This document shows, one piece after another, positions 9,464 through 18,684 of a stretch of 64,000 nt of DNA; the stretch's first letter is position 1, and each line of letters opens with the position of its first letter. Below the pieces are notes generated by a model that was not told the origin of the DNA, did no database searches, and was given only the letters and a program-made list of their open reading frames with translations. Location of the stretch: positions 1,550,001 through 1,614,000 of the forward strand of contig NZ_CP026681.1 in assembly GCF_002949735.1 (NCBI RefSeq). Reading direction: 5' to 3'. Position numbers and translations under genes: made by a program. This DNA comes from Nostoc sp. 'Peltigera membranacea cyanobiont' N6. Lineage in GTDB: Bacteria > Cyanobacteriota > Cyanobacteriia > Cyanobacteriales > Nostocaceae.

Positions 9464-9874
9464 TTAATAATCAGTTTGCAGCCAGTTTTCTAAATTAATA
9501 TTTTGCACTCGCAGCAAGTCAGAGTCATTAGAAACCAGAATTAATCCGCGTGCGATCGCTGTAGCCGCTATCAATATATCTTGCTCTTGGATAGTAAACC
9601 CTCTGCGTTGTAAGTCCACATATATTTCACATGCTAGTTCAATAATCTCTAAATCATCTATTAATATAATTTTATATACTTGACAAAATTTATTAAACTC
9701 AACTAACTGTCTAGTTGCATTGATAGCTAAAAGGCCTCGTTTGACTTCATAGTAAGTTATGCAACTAATAAACACATCTTGTTTCAGACGCAGGACTTCC
9801 CGAAATTTCCGATCTACAATTACATTTCTCTTCAAAATATAACTAACAATGTTTGTATCTAATAAATAAGTCAC
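9464..9874 (-). CDS. PIN-domain ribonuclease, VapC-like toxin
   Basis: A 136-residue PIN domain, the toxin fold of VapBC systems that cleave RNA. The four acidic positions expected of an active site are visible: Asp6 in YLLDTNIVSY, Glu43 in CITYYEVKRGL, Asp99 in IQEQDILIAATA, and Asp117/Asp119 in SNDSDLLRV. The gene begins five bases after the stop of the putative antitoxin. All catalytic residues being present suggests an active toxin. Confidence 0.85.
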   Translation of the reverse strand: MTYLLDTNIVSYILKRNVIVDRKFREVLRLKQDVFISCITYYEVKRGLLAINATRQLVEFNKFCQVYKIILIDDLEIIELACEIYVDLQRRGFTIQEQDILIAATAIARGLILVSNDSDLLRVQNINLENWLQTDY

Positions 9875-9879
9875 TTTGT

Positions 9880-10173
9880 CTATTTTCGCTTTACTGCTTC
9901 ATCGTACATTTTGATTTGCTCCGGTGTTAAATCGTTTAACGTACCTGAAACTGCCTCTAAAATTAAAATACTATCTATTCTATCTATCAAATCATCATCT
10001 TTAATTTCTCTCATTTCTTCTCGTGAGAATTGCCCAAACAGTTCAACTAACATTTGGCTTATTTCCAGTTTATTTAACTTTACTTCATATAAACTATTAC
10101 CTTTAAATAAATTTTCCACAATTGGCGATATCCGATTGATAAGTTCTTGATGATAGCTAGAAACTTCTTGCAT
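9880..10173 (-). CDS. Putative antitoxin of the PIN-domain toxin
   Basis: 97 acidic, helical residues encoded directly upstream of a VapC-like toxin, five bases apart. No AbrB, ribbon-helix-helix or Phd domain can be recognised by eye. The C-terminus (LNDLTPEQIKMYDEAVKRK) looks like a toxin-wrapping tail as seen in many antitoxins. The role is inferred from position, size and charge. Confidence 0.6.
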   Translation of the reverse strand: MQEVSSYHQELINRISPIVENLFKGNSLYEVKLNKLEISQMLVELFGQFSREEMREIKDDDLIDRIDSILILEAVSGTLNDLTPEQIKMYDEAVKRK

Positions 10174-10517
10174 AACTTCCTCCCAATATTTAACTAATTA
10201 CCTCAATTATAAACCAATACAATTCAGAGGATGTTTCAAAAGTCCTCAAGCGTGTGTTTCACTACCCTGGCTACCGAGAAAATGCTACGAGAGAATCGGA
10301 GTTTTGGTATTTGAGATCGCGCCACTGAGTCATACTTGAGGCTCAAGCCAACCCTTTTCAAACAACCTCTCAGTTAAGGCTAAAACTCTTTGCCAAAATC
10401 AATTTTTTGACGAACCGCAATCGCGTAGCGTCTCGTAGAGAAGGAAGCAAAGAGAGAAAAATGCTTAACTGAACCGGATTGAATTATAAACAATCTCACT
10501 CAGCGCCCCTTTGCGTT
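10174..10517. other. Intergenic region with a dispersed repeat
   Basis: Separates the toxin-antitoxin pair from the 3' end of tkt. Around 10416-10445 it carries GCAATCGCGTAGCGTCTCGTAGAGAAGG. The core ACGAGACGCT...TCTCTACGAG also occurs near 41050, so this is one copy of a dispersed Nostoc-type repeat. No gene seen. Confidence 0.5.
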
Positions 10518-10544
10518 AAAAAAAGGCGGGCATTTCAGCCCACC
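10518..10544 (-). terminator. Rho-independent terminator of tkt
   Basis: Read on the minus strand: GGTGGGC, loop TGAAAT, GCCCGCC, then seven T. The 7-bp stem has one G-T pair. It lies 31 bases past the tkt stop codon. Confidence 0.9.
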
Positions 10545-10574
10545 CCACAAAATTTTGAGAATATTCTGTTTCTA

Positions 10575-12602
10575 TTAACCCAACAATTGTTTAGCTTTAG
10601 CTAAAACATTATCAACGCTAAAGCCAAACTTCTCTAGACAAACATTGCCTGGAGCCGAAGCACCAAAACGATCGATACTAACGCAATCGCCTTCAGTACC
10701 AACGTATTTGTGCCAGCCGAAGCTGCTAGCAGCTTCTACAGACAAACGCTTGGTGACAGCTTTCGGTAGAACAGACTCTTTATAGGCTGCATCTTGTGCT
10801 TCAAAGAGATCCCATGAAGGTAGTGAGACAACACGGACTTTCTTTCCTTCAGCCGTGAGTTTTTCGGCTGCGCTGACGGCGAGGCTCAATTCTGAACCAG
10901 TGCCAATTAAAATCAACTCTGGTGTACCTTCAGAATCCACCACCGTGTATCCACCCTTGGCCACCTTTTCAATTGATGTACCTGCCAAGTTGGGGACGTT
11001 TTGACGGGTTAACGCCAACAGAGACGGAGCATTTTGCTTGGCTTTCTCGATCGCTATTTTATAAGCGCCAGAGGTTTCGTTACCGTCTGCGGGACGAAAC
11101 ACGGTTAAATTAGGAATGGCACGCAAGGAAGCCAGAGTTTCAATGGGTTGGTGTGTTGGGCCATCTTCACCTTGTCCAATGGAATCGTGAGTCATCACCC
11201 AAATCGAGCCAGCTTGGGAAAGGGCGGATAAGCGGATGGCAGCACGCATGTAGTCTGTGAAGATTAAGAAGGTAGCACCGTAAGGAATTAATCCCGAACT
11301 GTGCAGCGCTATGCCATTACAGATTGCTCCCATAGCATGTTCCCGGACACCAAAGTGGATGTTGGGGTTTTCGTATTGCCCTTTTTGAAAGTCGCCTTTG
11401 CCCTTGACTTCGGTAAGGTTGGAGTGGGTCAAGTCAGCCGAACCACCAATCAATTCAGGTAAAACTGCTGCTAATTTGTTGAGGCAGGTTTCTGAGTGCT
11501 TACGGGTGGGCAATCCTTTGTCTTCTGGGGTGTAGGTTGGTAGTACTTTATCCCAACCGTCGGGTAGTTTGCCGCTAATGTAGCGTTCAAATTCAGCTGC
11601 TTCTTGGGCATACTTAGCTTTGTAGTCGGCAAATGTTTTGTTCCATTCCTCTTCGTAACCTGCGCCACGCTCAACTGCTTTCCGTGTGTGGTTGAGGGCT
11701 TCTTCTGGAATAACGAAAGGCTCGTATTCCCACTTAAGTTGTTTACGAGTCAAGGCAATTTCGTCTGCACCCAAAGCAGCGCCGTGAACGCCAGCAGTGT
11801 TTTGTTTGTTAGGGGAACCATAACCGATGGTGGTTGTCACCTTAATCATTGATGGCTTATCGGTGACAGCTTTAGCTTCTTCAATTGCTTTAGCGATCGC
11901 TGCTAAATCTGTATTACCATCTTTGACATGTAAAACGTGCCAACCGTAAGCTTCAAAGCGCTTGGAAACATCTTCGGTGAATGCCACATCTGTGGAACCG
12001 TCGATGGAGATGTGGTTGTCGTCATACAAAGCAATGAGTTTGCCTAATCCCAAGTGTCCTGCGTAAGAACAAGCTTCACCAGAAATTCCTTCCATGTTGC
12101 AACCATCACCTAAAATTACGTAGGTGTAATGGTCAACAATCTTGGTATCGGGTTTGTTATATTTAGCGGCAAGATGTGCTTCGGCGATCGCTAAACCAAC
12201 TCCATTGGCGATTCCTTGACCCAAGGGGCCAGTTGTGACTTCCACGCCTGGGGTTTCAAAGTTTTCTGGGTGTCCGGGAGTTCTAGAACCCCATTGACGG
12301 AATTGCTTGATATCTTCAATGCTTACACTATCGTAGCCTGTCAAGTAGAGTAAGGCATACAGCAACATCGAGCCATGACCGGCAGATAAGACAAAGCGAT
12401 CGCGATTAAACCATTTAGGATTCTTGGGATTAAACTTCAAAAATCGATCCCAGAGGACAAAAGCCATCGGAGCCGCGCCCATTGGCAGTCCTGGGTGTCC
12501 CGATTTTGCCTTTTCTACGGCATCAACAGCCAAGAAGCGGATCGAGTTAATACAAAGTTCTTCGAGGGACAGTTCTTTGAGGGATTGGGTTGCAACAGTC
12601 AT
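10575..12602 (-). CDS. tkt: Transketolase
   Basis: Thiamine-diphosphate enzyme moving two-carbon units between sugar phosphates in the Calvin cycle and pentose phosphate pathway. The 675 residues are full length. The N-terminal TPP domain includes KSGHPGLPMG, the TGPLGQG motif and the TPP/Mg-binding segment GDGCNMEGISGEACSYAGH. The central pyrimidine domain includes FGVREHAMGAICNGIALH and GEDGPTHQPIE, and a C-terminal domain follows. The start MTVATQSLKELSLEELCINSIRFLAVDA matches cyanobacterial transketolases. A single gene with its own terminator; fabF and acpP lie upstream on the same strand, but the gaps of 250 and 296 bases argue for separate promoters. Confidence 0.97.
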   Translation of the reverse strand: MTVATQSLKELSLEELCINSIRFLAVDAVEKAKSGHPGLPMGAAPMAFVLWDRFLKFNPKNPKWFNRDRFVLSAGHGSMLLYALLYLTGYDSVSIEDIKQFRQWGSRTPGHPENFETPGVEVTTGPLGQGIANGVGLAIAEAHLAAKYNKPDTKIVDHYTYVILGDGCNMEGISGEACSYAGHLGLGKLIALYDDNHISIDGSTDVAFTEDVSKRFEAYGWHVLHVKDGNTDLAAIAKAIEEAKAVTDKPSMIKVTTTIGYGSPNKQNTAGVHGAALGADEIALTRKQLKWEYEPFVIPEEALNHTRKAVERGAGYEEEWNKTFADYKAKYAQEAAEFERYISGKLPDGWDKVLPTYTPEDKGLPTRKHSETCLNKLAAVLPELIGGSADLTHSNLTEVKGKGDFQKGQYENPNIHFGVREHAMGAICNGIALHSSGLIPYGATFLIFTDYMRAAIRLSALSQAGSIWVMTHDSIGQGEDGPTHQPIETLASLRAIPNLTVFRPADGNETSGAYKIAIEKAKQNAPSLLALTRQNVPNLAGTSIEKVAKGGYTVVDSEGTPELILIGTGSELSLAVSAAEKLTAEGKKVRVVSLPSWDLFEAQDAAYKESVLPKAVTKRLSVEAASSFGWHKYVGTEGDCVSIDRFGASAPGNVCLEKFGFSVDNVLAKAKQLLG

Positions 12603-12853
12603 AATCTCTTGTTTTTAACGACGGGTTAGCACTCTTTGTAGCTTCTCTTGCTGGGGTTATTTTAGATTCCCCACAGTATCCTCATCATCCCATTCCCACT
12701 TGTCGATGGACAAGCGGGATCTCCTGAGTTTCTAGTGATAAATCAAGCTGATAATTGGGTCATGCTGAACGCTTAAGTTATATCGGAATGATATTTCTGA
12801 TACTTTTAGCGCAGTCATTTCAGGAGAACTGACAGCGATAAAATGGGAAATTT

Positions 12854-14104
12854 TTAGACGTATTTCTTAAAGGCCAGTGTGACATTATGACCGCCAAACC
12901 CAAAAGAATTGGATATTGCCACCTCGACTTTTTGAGCGCGGCTGGAGTTAGGCACGTAATCTAAGTCACATTCAGGATCGGGATTTTCCAGATTGATTGT
13001 CGGAGGAATTTGGTCATTAGCGATCGCCAGTACTGTTGCTACTGCTTCAATACCTCCAGAACCGCCTAATAAATGACCTGTCATCGATTTGGTTGAGCTA
13101 ATTGCCACCTTATAAGCATGTTCTCCCAAGGCTTTTTTGATGGCTGAGGTTTCAGTTGAATCATTAGCTGGGGTACTAGTACCGTGAGCATTAATGTAGC
13201 TAATCTGTTCGGGAGCGATACCGCCATCTTTGAGCGCTAATTCGATCGCTCTAGCGGCTCCAAGTCCACCAGGGACGGGGGAAGTAATATGGTATGCGTC
13301 ACAGGTCATACCATAGCCGATCATTTCGGCATAAATGTGAGCGCCGCGACTCAGGGCGTGTTGCAGTTCTTCTAAAATTAAAATTCCTGAACCTTCACCC
13401 AAGACAAATCCATCGCGATCGCGGTCAAAGGGACGGCAAGCATGAGCCGGATCGTCATTGCGAAAAGAGAGGGCTTTGCAAGCGGCAAACCCAGCCATTG
13501 ATAATGGTGTCACGGCTGACTCGGTTCCGCCGCAAATCATCGCTTGGGCATATCCCCCTTGAATTAAGCGAAAAGCATCGCCAACAGCGTTGGAGCCAGC
13601 AGCGCAGGCAGTTACTGGGCAGGAATTTGGCCCTTTAGCACCCGTGTGAATTGCCGTTAATCCTGCTGCCATATTGGCGATCATCATCGGTATCATGAAT
13701 GGACTACAGCGATCGGGCCCGCGGTTGAGGTAGATAGTTTGCTGGTCTTCTAATACCTTAATGCCGCCAACGCCAGAACCGATCATGACACCTACCTGTT
13801 CTGCATTCAGTTCATTAATAACTAACTGCGCGTTAGATAGAGCCTGTTTTGCTGCTGAAACCCCAAATTGGGCAAATCGATCCATGCGCTTCGCGTCTTT
13901 GCGCTCTAAATAATCATGTGGATCGAAGTTTTTTACCTCACCAGCAATCCGGCAATCATGGCGAGACGCATCAAAAAATGTGATGTAGTCAATGCCATTG
14001 CGTCCACTCAATAATCCATCCCAATATTCTGTTGCTGTGTTACCTATAGGTGTAATCGCGCCAACACCAGTTACAACAACGCGTTTACGTGTATGATCTG
14101 TCAT
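12854..14104 (-). CDS. fabF: Beta-ketoacyl-ACP synthase II
   Basis: Condensing enzyme of fatty acid elongation. The 416 residues show the nucleophilic Cys167 in CPVTACAAGSNAVGDA. Two catalytic His lie in YINAHGTSTPANDSTE and STKSMTGHLLGGSGG, and the C-terminal SNSFGFGGHN is present. Its ACP substrate is encoded 296 bases upstream on the same strand, the usual acpP-fabF pairing. The family places it in the cytoplasm. Confidence 0.97.
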   Translation of the reverse strand: MTDHTRKRVVVTGVGAITPIGNTATEYWDGLLSGRNGIDYITFFDASRHDCRIAGEVKNFDPHDYLERKDAKRMDRFAQFGVSAAKQALSNAQLVINELNAEQVGVMIGSGVGGIKVLEDQQTIYLNRGPDRCSPFMIPMMIANMAAGLTAIHTGAKGPNSCPVTACAAGSNAVGDAFRLIQGGYAQAMICGGTESAVTPLSMAGFAACKALSFRNDDPAHACRPFDRDRDGFVLGEGSGILILEELQHALSRGAHIYAEMIGYGMTCDAYHITSPVPGGLGAARAIELALKDGGIAPEQISYINAHGTSTPANDSTETSAIKKALGEHAYKVAISSTKSMTGHLLGGSGGIEAVATVLAIANDQIPPTINLENPDPECDLDYVPNSSRAQKVEVAISNSFGFGGHNVTLAFKKYV

Positions 14105-14400
14105 GATTCAGTTAAATGTGGCGAAAAAGCAGCAGGCATTAAACAGTGCTGAGTTTCAAGTTGTGAGTTGTGAGTTTTGGAAGCACCCAAAGATAGAGAA
14201 AACTCCAAAATTTTGCCTCCTAAAACTCTAACTCTTAAACTTTTAACTGTTCAGCACTCAGTGAAAAGTCAAAGCAGTGGTTTTTGCCATCAACGCCCAG
14301 AGGGGGTGAGACAAAGCCATCTAAACTTCTCCTTTGGCGCTAGCCTCTCCCTTTGGCAGAAGGGGAAACGCCAAGGGCCAACAAAGACTCAAAACTTTTT
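14105..14400. other. Gap between acpP and fabF
   Basis: Nearly 300 bases containing short near-repeats (GTTGTGAGTTGTGAGTTTTG) on the STRR pattern. No gene or clear terminator is seen, so acpP and fabF could still be co-transcribed. Confidence 0.35.
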
Positions 14401-14655
14401 TTAAGCTGATGCGGTAACTTTGTTATTGATGTAATCTACTGCGTCTTGAACCGATATAATCTGCTCGGCAGCTTCGTCAGGAATTTCGATATCAAATTCT
14501 TCTTCCAAAGCCATCACCAGTTCAACGGTATCCAAGGAATCTGCTCCTAGATCGTCCATAAACTTTGATTGGGGTGTGATTTTGGCAGGGTCGTCAACAC
14601 TCAGTTGTTCGGCGACAATTTTCTTGACCTTATCAAAAAGTTCCGTTTGGCTCAT
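14401..14655 (-). CDS. acpP: Acyl carrier protein
   Basis: 84-residue acidic four-helix carrier protein. Ser40 in DDLGADSLDTVELVMALEEEF is the phosphopantetheine attachment site. It shuttles acyl chains in fatty acid synthesis and is read in the same direction as fabF downstream. Length and motif are typical of bacterial AcpP. Confidence 0.97.
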   Translation of the reverse strand: MSQTELFDKVKKIVAEQLSVDDPAKITPQSKFMDDLGADSLDTVELVMALEEEFDIEIPDEAAEQIISVQDAVDYINNKVTASA

Positions 14656-15075
14656 AAATAGTAAAAGTCCTTAACCAGTTGCGAGGTTCTGCTCTTTACA
14701 GGAGACATTGTTTTGAGCATATACATCTTATCGTCAAGCGCGATCGCCCGTACACTACCAAGGGTTTTTCTCTGAGAAAACCCCTCTCATCCCTCAAAAG
14801 GATAGGGTAAGTTTTCTGGGAATTGGGTAGGGGAGCGGGTTACGCCATCACCGATACCGTGTAAATGCTTCAGTTGTCTAATTATTACTAAATTTTTTTA
14901 CAATGTCTTGGTCAGTATTCACAGCCTTGCTAGCAATCATAATATATAGACGCTGTGGCTTTTAACCTAGACGGTTAAAGGGTCACTGAATGTCAAACAT
15001 CAGAACTTTAGTGCTAACAAGGAGTAATAAAACAGTTATTGTTTAGAGCGATCGCTCTAACCCAAATATACCTCT
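14656..15075. other. Divergent promoter region of acpP and the HdrB-like gene
   Basis: About 420 bases between divergently read genes. There is a HIP1-type site just before the HdrB-like start (GAGCGATCGCTC, near 15046-15057). No promoter could be assigned with confidence. Confidence 0.4.
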
Positions 15076-15987
15076 ATGCTATCTCAGACACTCAAACTCA
15101 AATACGCTTACTTCCCTGGTTGTGTTGCCCAAGGGGCCTGTCGGGAACTTTATCAGTCAACTCAAGCTCTTACCAAAGCACTGGGTATTGAATTGGTTGA
15201 ACTTAAAAAAGCTGCTTGCTGCGGTTCCGGCACATTTAAAGAAGATTCTCAACTGCTGGAAGATACAGTCAACGCTAGAAATATTGCTTTAGCTGAAGAA
15301 TTAAATTTACCTTTACTTACTCATTGCAGTACTTGTCAGGGTGTTATTGGTCATGTCAACGAACACCTGAAAGAATGCCAAACAACTGATCCTACTTACA
15401 TTGAACAGGTTAATGGTTTGCTGCATAAAGAAGGCTGTTCGCCTTATCGCGGCAGTACTGATGTTAAACATCTCCTCTACGCTTTGGTGACAGATTACGG
15501 TTTAGAGGAAATTACCAAACGTGTCACCCGAAAGTTAAGTGGATTAAAATGTGCGGCTTTTTATGGCTGCTATCTCCTCCGCGCCCAAAAGTCCATGCCT
15601 TATGACGATCCGTTCCAACCAGAGGCGATGGAAAATATGTTTCGGGCGGTGGGTGCAACACCAATTTATTACCGAGGTCGGACACAATGTTGTGGTTGGC
15701 CTCTAGCTAGCTATGCGACTACCCAATCTTTCAAAATGGCGGGGATGCATATTCAGGATGCTTTAACATCTGGTGCTGACTGTATAGTTACACCTTGTCC
15801 GCTGTGCCACTTAAATTTAGACTCGCGTCAGCCAGAGGTGGAAAAGGTTATTGAGCAAAAGTTAGGTTTACCAGTGTTGCATTTACCCCAGTTAATTGCT
15901 TTAGCACTTGGGGTTAGTCCAAAAGAACTGGGTTTAGAACGCCATGTTGTTTCCACTAAGCCAGTGCTGGAGAAATTAGGATTTTAG
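15076..15987 (+). CDS. HdrB-like CCG-domain protein (heterodisulfide reductase subunit B family)
   Basis: 303 residues with two cysteine-rich CCG domains, each of the pattern C...CCG...CxxC. The first uses YFPGCVAQGACRELY, ACCGSGTF and HCSTCQG; the second uses CAAFYGCYLL, QCCGWPLA and TPCPLCHLN. In HdrB these ligands hold unusual iron-sulfur clusters. In cyanobacteria without methanogenesis such proteins have been linked to succinate dehydrogenase type E or other electron-transfer complexes; which one applies here cannot be told from the sequence. No hdrA, hdrC, sdhA or sdhB neighbours are present. Confidence 0.85.
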   Translation: MLSQTLKLKYAYFPGCVAQGACRELYQSTQALTKALGIELVELKKAACCGSGTFKEDSQLLEDTVNARNIALAEELNLPLLTHCSTCQGVIGHVNEHLKECQTTDPTYIEQVNGLLHKEGCSPYRGSTDVKHLLYALVTDYGLEEITKRVTRKLSGLKCAAFYGCYLLRAQKSMPYDDPFQPEAMENMFRAVGATPIYYRGRTQCCGWPLASYATTQSFKMAGMHIQDALTSGADCIVTPCPLCHLNLDSRQPEVEKVIEQKLGLPVLHLPQLIALALGVSPKELGLERHVVSTKPVLEKLGF

Positions 15988-16430
15988 TTTGTGGAGTACA
16001 AGCTATGGGCACAAGTTGATTGGTATTAACTTAAGCAAAAGCTTGCTTTGTTTCTCCTCTATAGTTGAAAAATCAAAGGTTATTAGGTAAAGTCTCGTGT
16101 AGCCGCGACCGTCGCTTCGCGTAAATATGGTTTTTGGTCGTAAGCTCTTGTTCTTTGTTACGAACGCGCATGAGTTCTTACCAGACCTAATAAAACTCCT
16201 GTCTCATCTAGAAATATACGCCTACGCAAATTTCCGAACGGCTCAGAAAGAAATAATTAACCAGGTAGGGGCGCACAGCTAGCTGTGCGCCCCTAGCCAT
16301 ATAACTCATTCAATTGAGAATCGCTATTATTACAAAATTGTAATTAAGACAAAGGGAAAGCTGTCATATTGGGCTGGTGTAATTAAAACTATCAACTCTT
16401 TCCAATCTCAGCAAAACAAGATTGATTGTC
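15988..16430. other. Intergenic region with a palindromic element
   Basis: About 440 bases containing a GTAGCCGCGACCGTCGC segment of repeat type and the perfect palindrome at 16266-16295 (separate entry). No gene seen. Confidence 0.45.
16266..16295. repeat. Perfect 30-bp palindrome
   Basis: Fifteen-base arms (TAGGGGCGCACAGCT and its exact reverse complement) abut with no loop. The sequence is of the kind dispersed through Nostoc intergenic regions. There is no T run, so it is not a normal terminator, though it could fold in RNA from either strand. Confidence 0.85.
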
Positions 16431-16781
16431 ATGATTATTCGTCAATTTCTAGCTTTGGCAGCCATTTCCCTCACCCTTGCATCCTGTGGTCAAGCAGCCA
16501 GTAACCCAAATCTGACCGCCCAAAATCCCTCTCAAGCGGGTGAGCGATCGCCGCAAGGAAGGCGATCGCACCGTCAGATTGATTTTACAGCTGCGGCTCA
16601 AAAACTCGGTGTTACCGAAGCCAAGTTAAAAGAAGCTTTGGGAGTACCCACTAATTCAACCAATCCACCAGATGGAGAGCGTCGCCGTCCCGATTTGAAA
16701 GCGGCAGCTACAAAGCTTGGTGTCACCGAAGAGAAATTGCGGGAAGCGTTGGGGATTCCGTCACGTCCTGCAAGCAATTAA
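16431..16781 (+). CDS. Putative lipoprotein with two internal repeats
   Basis: 116 residues from the ATG at 16431. An in-frame TTG at 16422 would add three residues in front of the signal peptide. The lipobox LASC follows the hydrophobic signal (IIRQFLALAAISLTLASC), so Cys should be lipidated. The mature part carries two copies of a 20-residue helical unit (AAAQKLGVTEAKLKEALGVP and AAATKLGVTEEKLREALGIP) joined by a basic linker. It precedes the exporter genes by 68 bases on the same strand and may be part of their transcript; a role with the exporter is inferred from position only. Confidence 0.75.
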   Translation: MIIRQFLALAAISLTLASCGQAASNPNLTAQNPSQAGERSPQGRRSHRQIDFTAAAQKLGVTEAKLKEALGVPTNSTNPPDGERRRPDLKAAATKLGVTEEKLREALGIPSRPASN

Positions 16782-16849
16782 TCAATTGCTTGCAGGAGTC
16801 AATCGCAACGACTCAATTGTTGTTTACAACCAAGGTGCATTCATAACCT

Positions 16850-18379
16850 ATGACACTTAATTCTCCCCAACAAATTACACTCAAACCTTTTAAAGAAGGT
16901 TTGATAAAAGGCAAACTGACGAAATGGCTGATGGGGTTATTGATACTCAGTTCACTTACAGGTGGTGGATACCTCGTTTACCGTCAGACGGTGATTTCTT
17001 CCACTCAAGAAGCCAGAAGCAAAATGCAGACGATTCCAGTCGAGCGAGAAACGTTACCGATTACAATCTCAGCCAATGGTACTGTTGAAGCCAAACAATC
17101 GACCAACGTCAGCCCCAAAAGTTCTGGACAGCTAAAGAAATTGCTAGTAGATGAAGGTGACTCTGTGAAAGCAGGGCAAATCCTGGCATATATGGATGAC
17201 TCAAATCTGCAAGGGCAATTAATTCAAGCTCAGGGTTCTCTGGCTGCTGCTCAAGCAAATTTGCAAAAGGCGATCGCTGGTAATCGTCCTCAAGATATTG
17301 CTGCTTCACAGGCACAATTAGAACAAGCCCAAGCGACTTTAGAAAAAGCAGAAGCAGGTAATCGCTCTCAAGATATTGCTCAAGCTGACGCACGTTTAAA
17401 AAGCGCCCAAGCAAGTTTAACAAAAGCCGAAGATGATTTAAGCCGCAATCAGGAACTATACAACGCTGGTGCTATTTCCCTTCAGACTTTAAACCAAAAA
17501 CGTGCCGACCGCGATAGCGCCAAAGCTTCCGTAAATGAAACCCAGCAAGCGCTAGCATTGCAAAAAGCTGGATCGCGCAAAGAAGATATCGAGCAACTAA
17601 AGGCAGCAGTTAAGGAAAAACAGGAAGCTTTAGCACTACTCAAAGCAGGAAACCGTCAGGAAGATATTGATGCCGCACGCGCTCAAGTAGTTCAGCAACA
17701 GGGCAGTCTAAAAACGATTCAAACACAAATTCAAGACACAGTAATTCGTGCCCCATTTAGTGGGATTGTGACTTCCAAGTATTCCGATCCAGGTGATTTC
17801 GTTACACCAACAACATCTGGGAGTTCGGTTTCGGGATCGACCTCTTCTTCGATTCTGTCGCTGGCATCAACTTATCAGGTGGTGGCCAATATAGCCGAAA
17901 CCGATATTAGCAAAATTAAGGTAGGGCAGTCGGTAAGCATTACAGCCGATGCGTATCCTGACAAAACCTTTAAGGGAAAAGTTGCCCAGGTTGCGGCTCA
18001 GGCAACTGTGGCAACCAATGTTACCAGCGTTAAAGTTAAAGTGGATTTCACCGATCCTGAGACTCTGCTGCTTCCAAGCATGAATGTTGATGCGAAATTC
18101 GATGCAGGCGAATTAAACAATGTGCTTGTTGTACCAACGGTGGCGATCGCTCGTCAGAGCAACGGTACGGGAGTGCAGGTGCTTACAGAAAATGGCAGCA
18201 CTCGATTTGTGCCAATTAAAACTGGAGCTACGGTAAATAACAAAACCGTTGTGCAATCAGGTTTACAAGGAAATGAAAAGATTTTGGTGAGTGCGCCAGC
18301 GGATTCTAAGAAAAATAGTAACACTAACAGGGGTGTTTCTCCTGGCGGTATGGGTGGCCCTCCTCCTGGTGGCCCTTAG
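16850..18379 (+). CDS. HlyD/MacA-type periplasmic adaptor of an ABC exporter
   Basis: 509-residue membrane fusion protein. An N-terminal membrane segment (LMGLLILSSLTGGGYLVY) anchors it. The lipoyl half motifs flank a long coiled-coil hairpin of about 180 residues built from near-repeats (AGNRPQDIAASQAQLEQAQ and related). A barrel domain (DTVIRAPFSGIVTSKYSDPGDFV) and a membrane-proximal domain follow. The Pro/Gly-rich tail GGMGGPPPGGP is unusual. Gene order adaptor-permease-ATPase matches macA/macB-like and devBCA exporters, the latter depositing heterocyst glycolipids; the substrate here is unknown. Confidence 0.9.
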   Translation: MTLNSPQQITLKPFKEGLIKGKLTKWLMGLLILSSLTGGGYLVYRQTVISSTQEARSKMQTIPVERETLPITISANGTVEAKQSTNVSPKSSGQLKKLLVDEGDSVKAGQILAYMDDSNLQGQLIQAQGSLAAAQANLQKAIAGNRPQDIAASQAQLEQAQATLEKAEAGNRSQDIAQADARLKSAQASLTKAEDDLSRNQELYNAGAISLQTLNQKRADRDSAKASVNETQQALALQKAGSRKEDIEQLKAAVKEKQEALALLKAGNRQEDIDAARAQVVQQQGSLKTIQTQIQDTVIRAPFSGIVTSKYSDPGDFVTPTTSGSSVSGSTSSSILSLASTYQVVANIAETDISKIKVGQSVSITADAYPDKTFKGKVAQVAAQATVATNVTSVKVKVDFTDPETLLLPSMNVDAKFDAGELNNVLVVPTVAIARQSNGTGVQVLTENGSTRFVPIKTGATVNNKTVVQSGLQGNEKILVSAPADSKKNSNTNRGVSPGGMGGPPPGGP

Positions 18380-18408
18380 TACAGTTTTTCCCTTTAATAC
18401 AGGAGAAC

Positions 18409-18598
18409 GCATTCACAATGCAAGTCGATGCATTCACAATGCAAGTCGATGCATTCACAATGCAAGTCGATGCATTCACAATGCAAGTCGATGCATTCAC
18501 AATGCAAGTCGATGCATTCACAATGCAAGTCGATGCATTCACAATGCAAGCCGATGCTATTCACAATGCAAGCCAATGCATTCACAATGCAAGCCGAT
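18409..18598. repeat. Tandem array, nine 21-bp units each holding a palindrome
   Basis: The unit is TGCATTCACAATGCA followed by AGTCGA. TGCATT and AATGCA are reverse complements with a 3-base loop, so each unit can form a small hairpin. Units begin near 18409, 18430, 18451, 18472, 18493, 18514, 18535, 18556 and 18578. The first seven are essentially identical; the last two vary (AGCCGA or AGCCAA spacer, one inserted T). The array starts 30 bases after the adaptor stop codon. Confidence 0.95.
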
Positions 18599-18684
18599 AA
18601 ATGGCATTGCAGGGTATGACCAAATTTAATTAAGTAGAACGACTTGAAAAAAACAAACTATGTAATGTAACTTTAGCGAAAATC

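Noticed and set aside
12620..12640. CIRCE half-site TTAGCACTC near the tkt start
   Set aside because: No GAGTGCTAA partner at nine bases, and tkt is not a heat-shock gene.
18409..18598. CRISPR array
   Set aside because: Units are head to tail without variable spacers and no cas genes are present.
18291..18629. Reading frames through the 21-bp array on both strands
   Set aside because: Open frames exist in several frames and both strands because the unit length is a multiple of three; only the frame with an RBS is discussed as a possibility and none is annotated as a gene.
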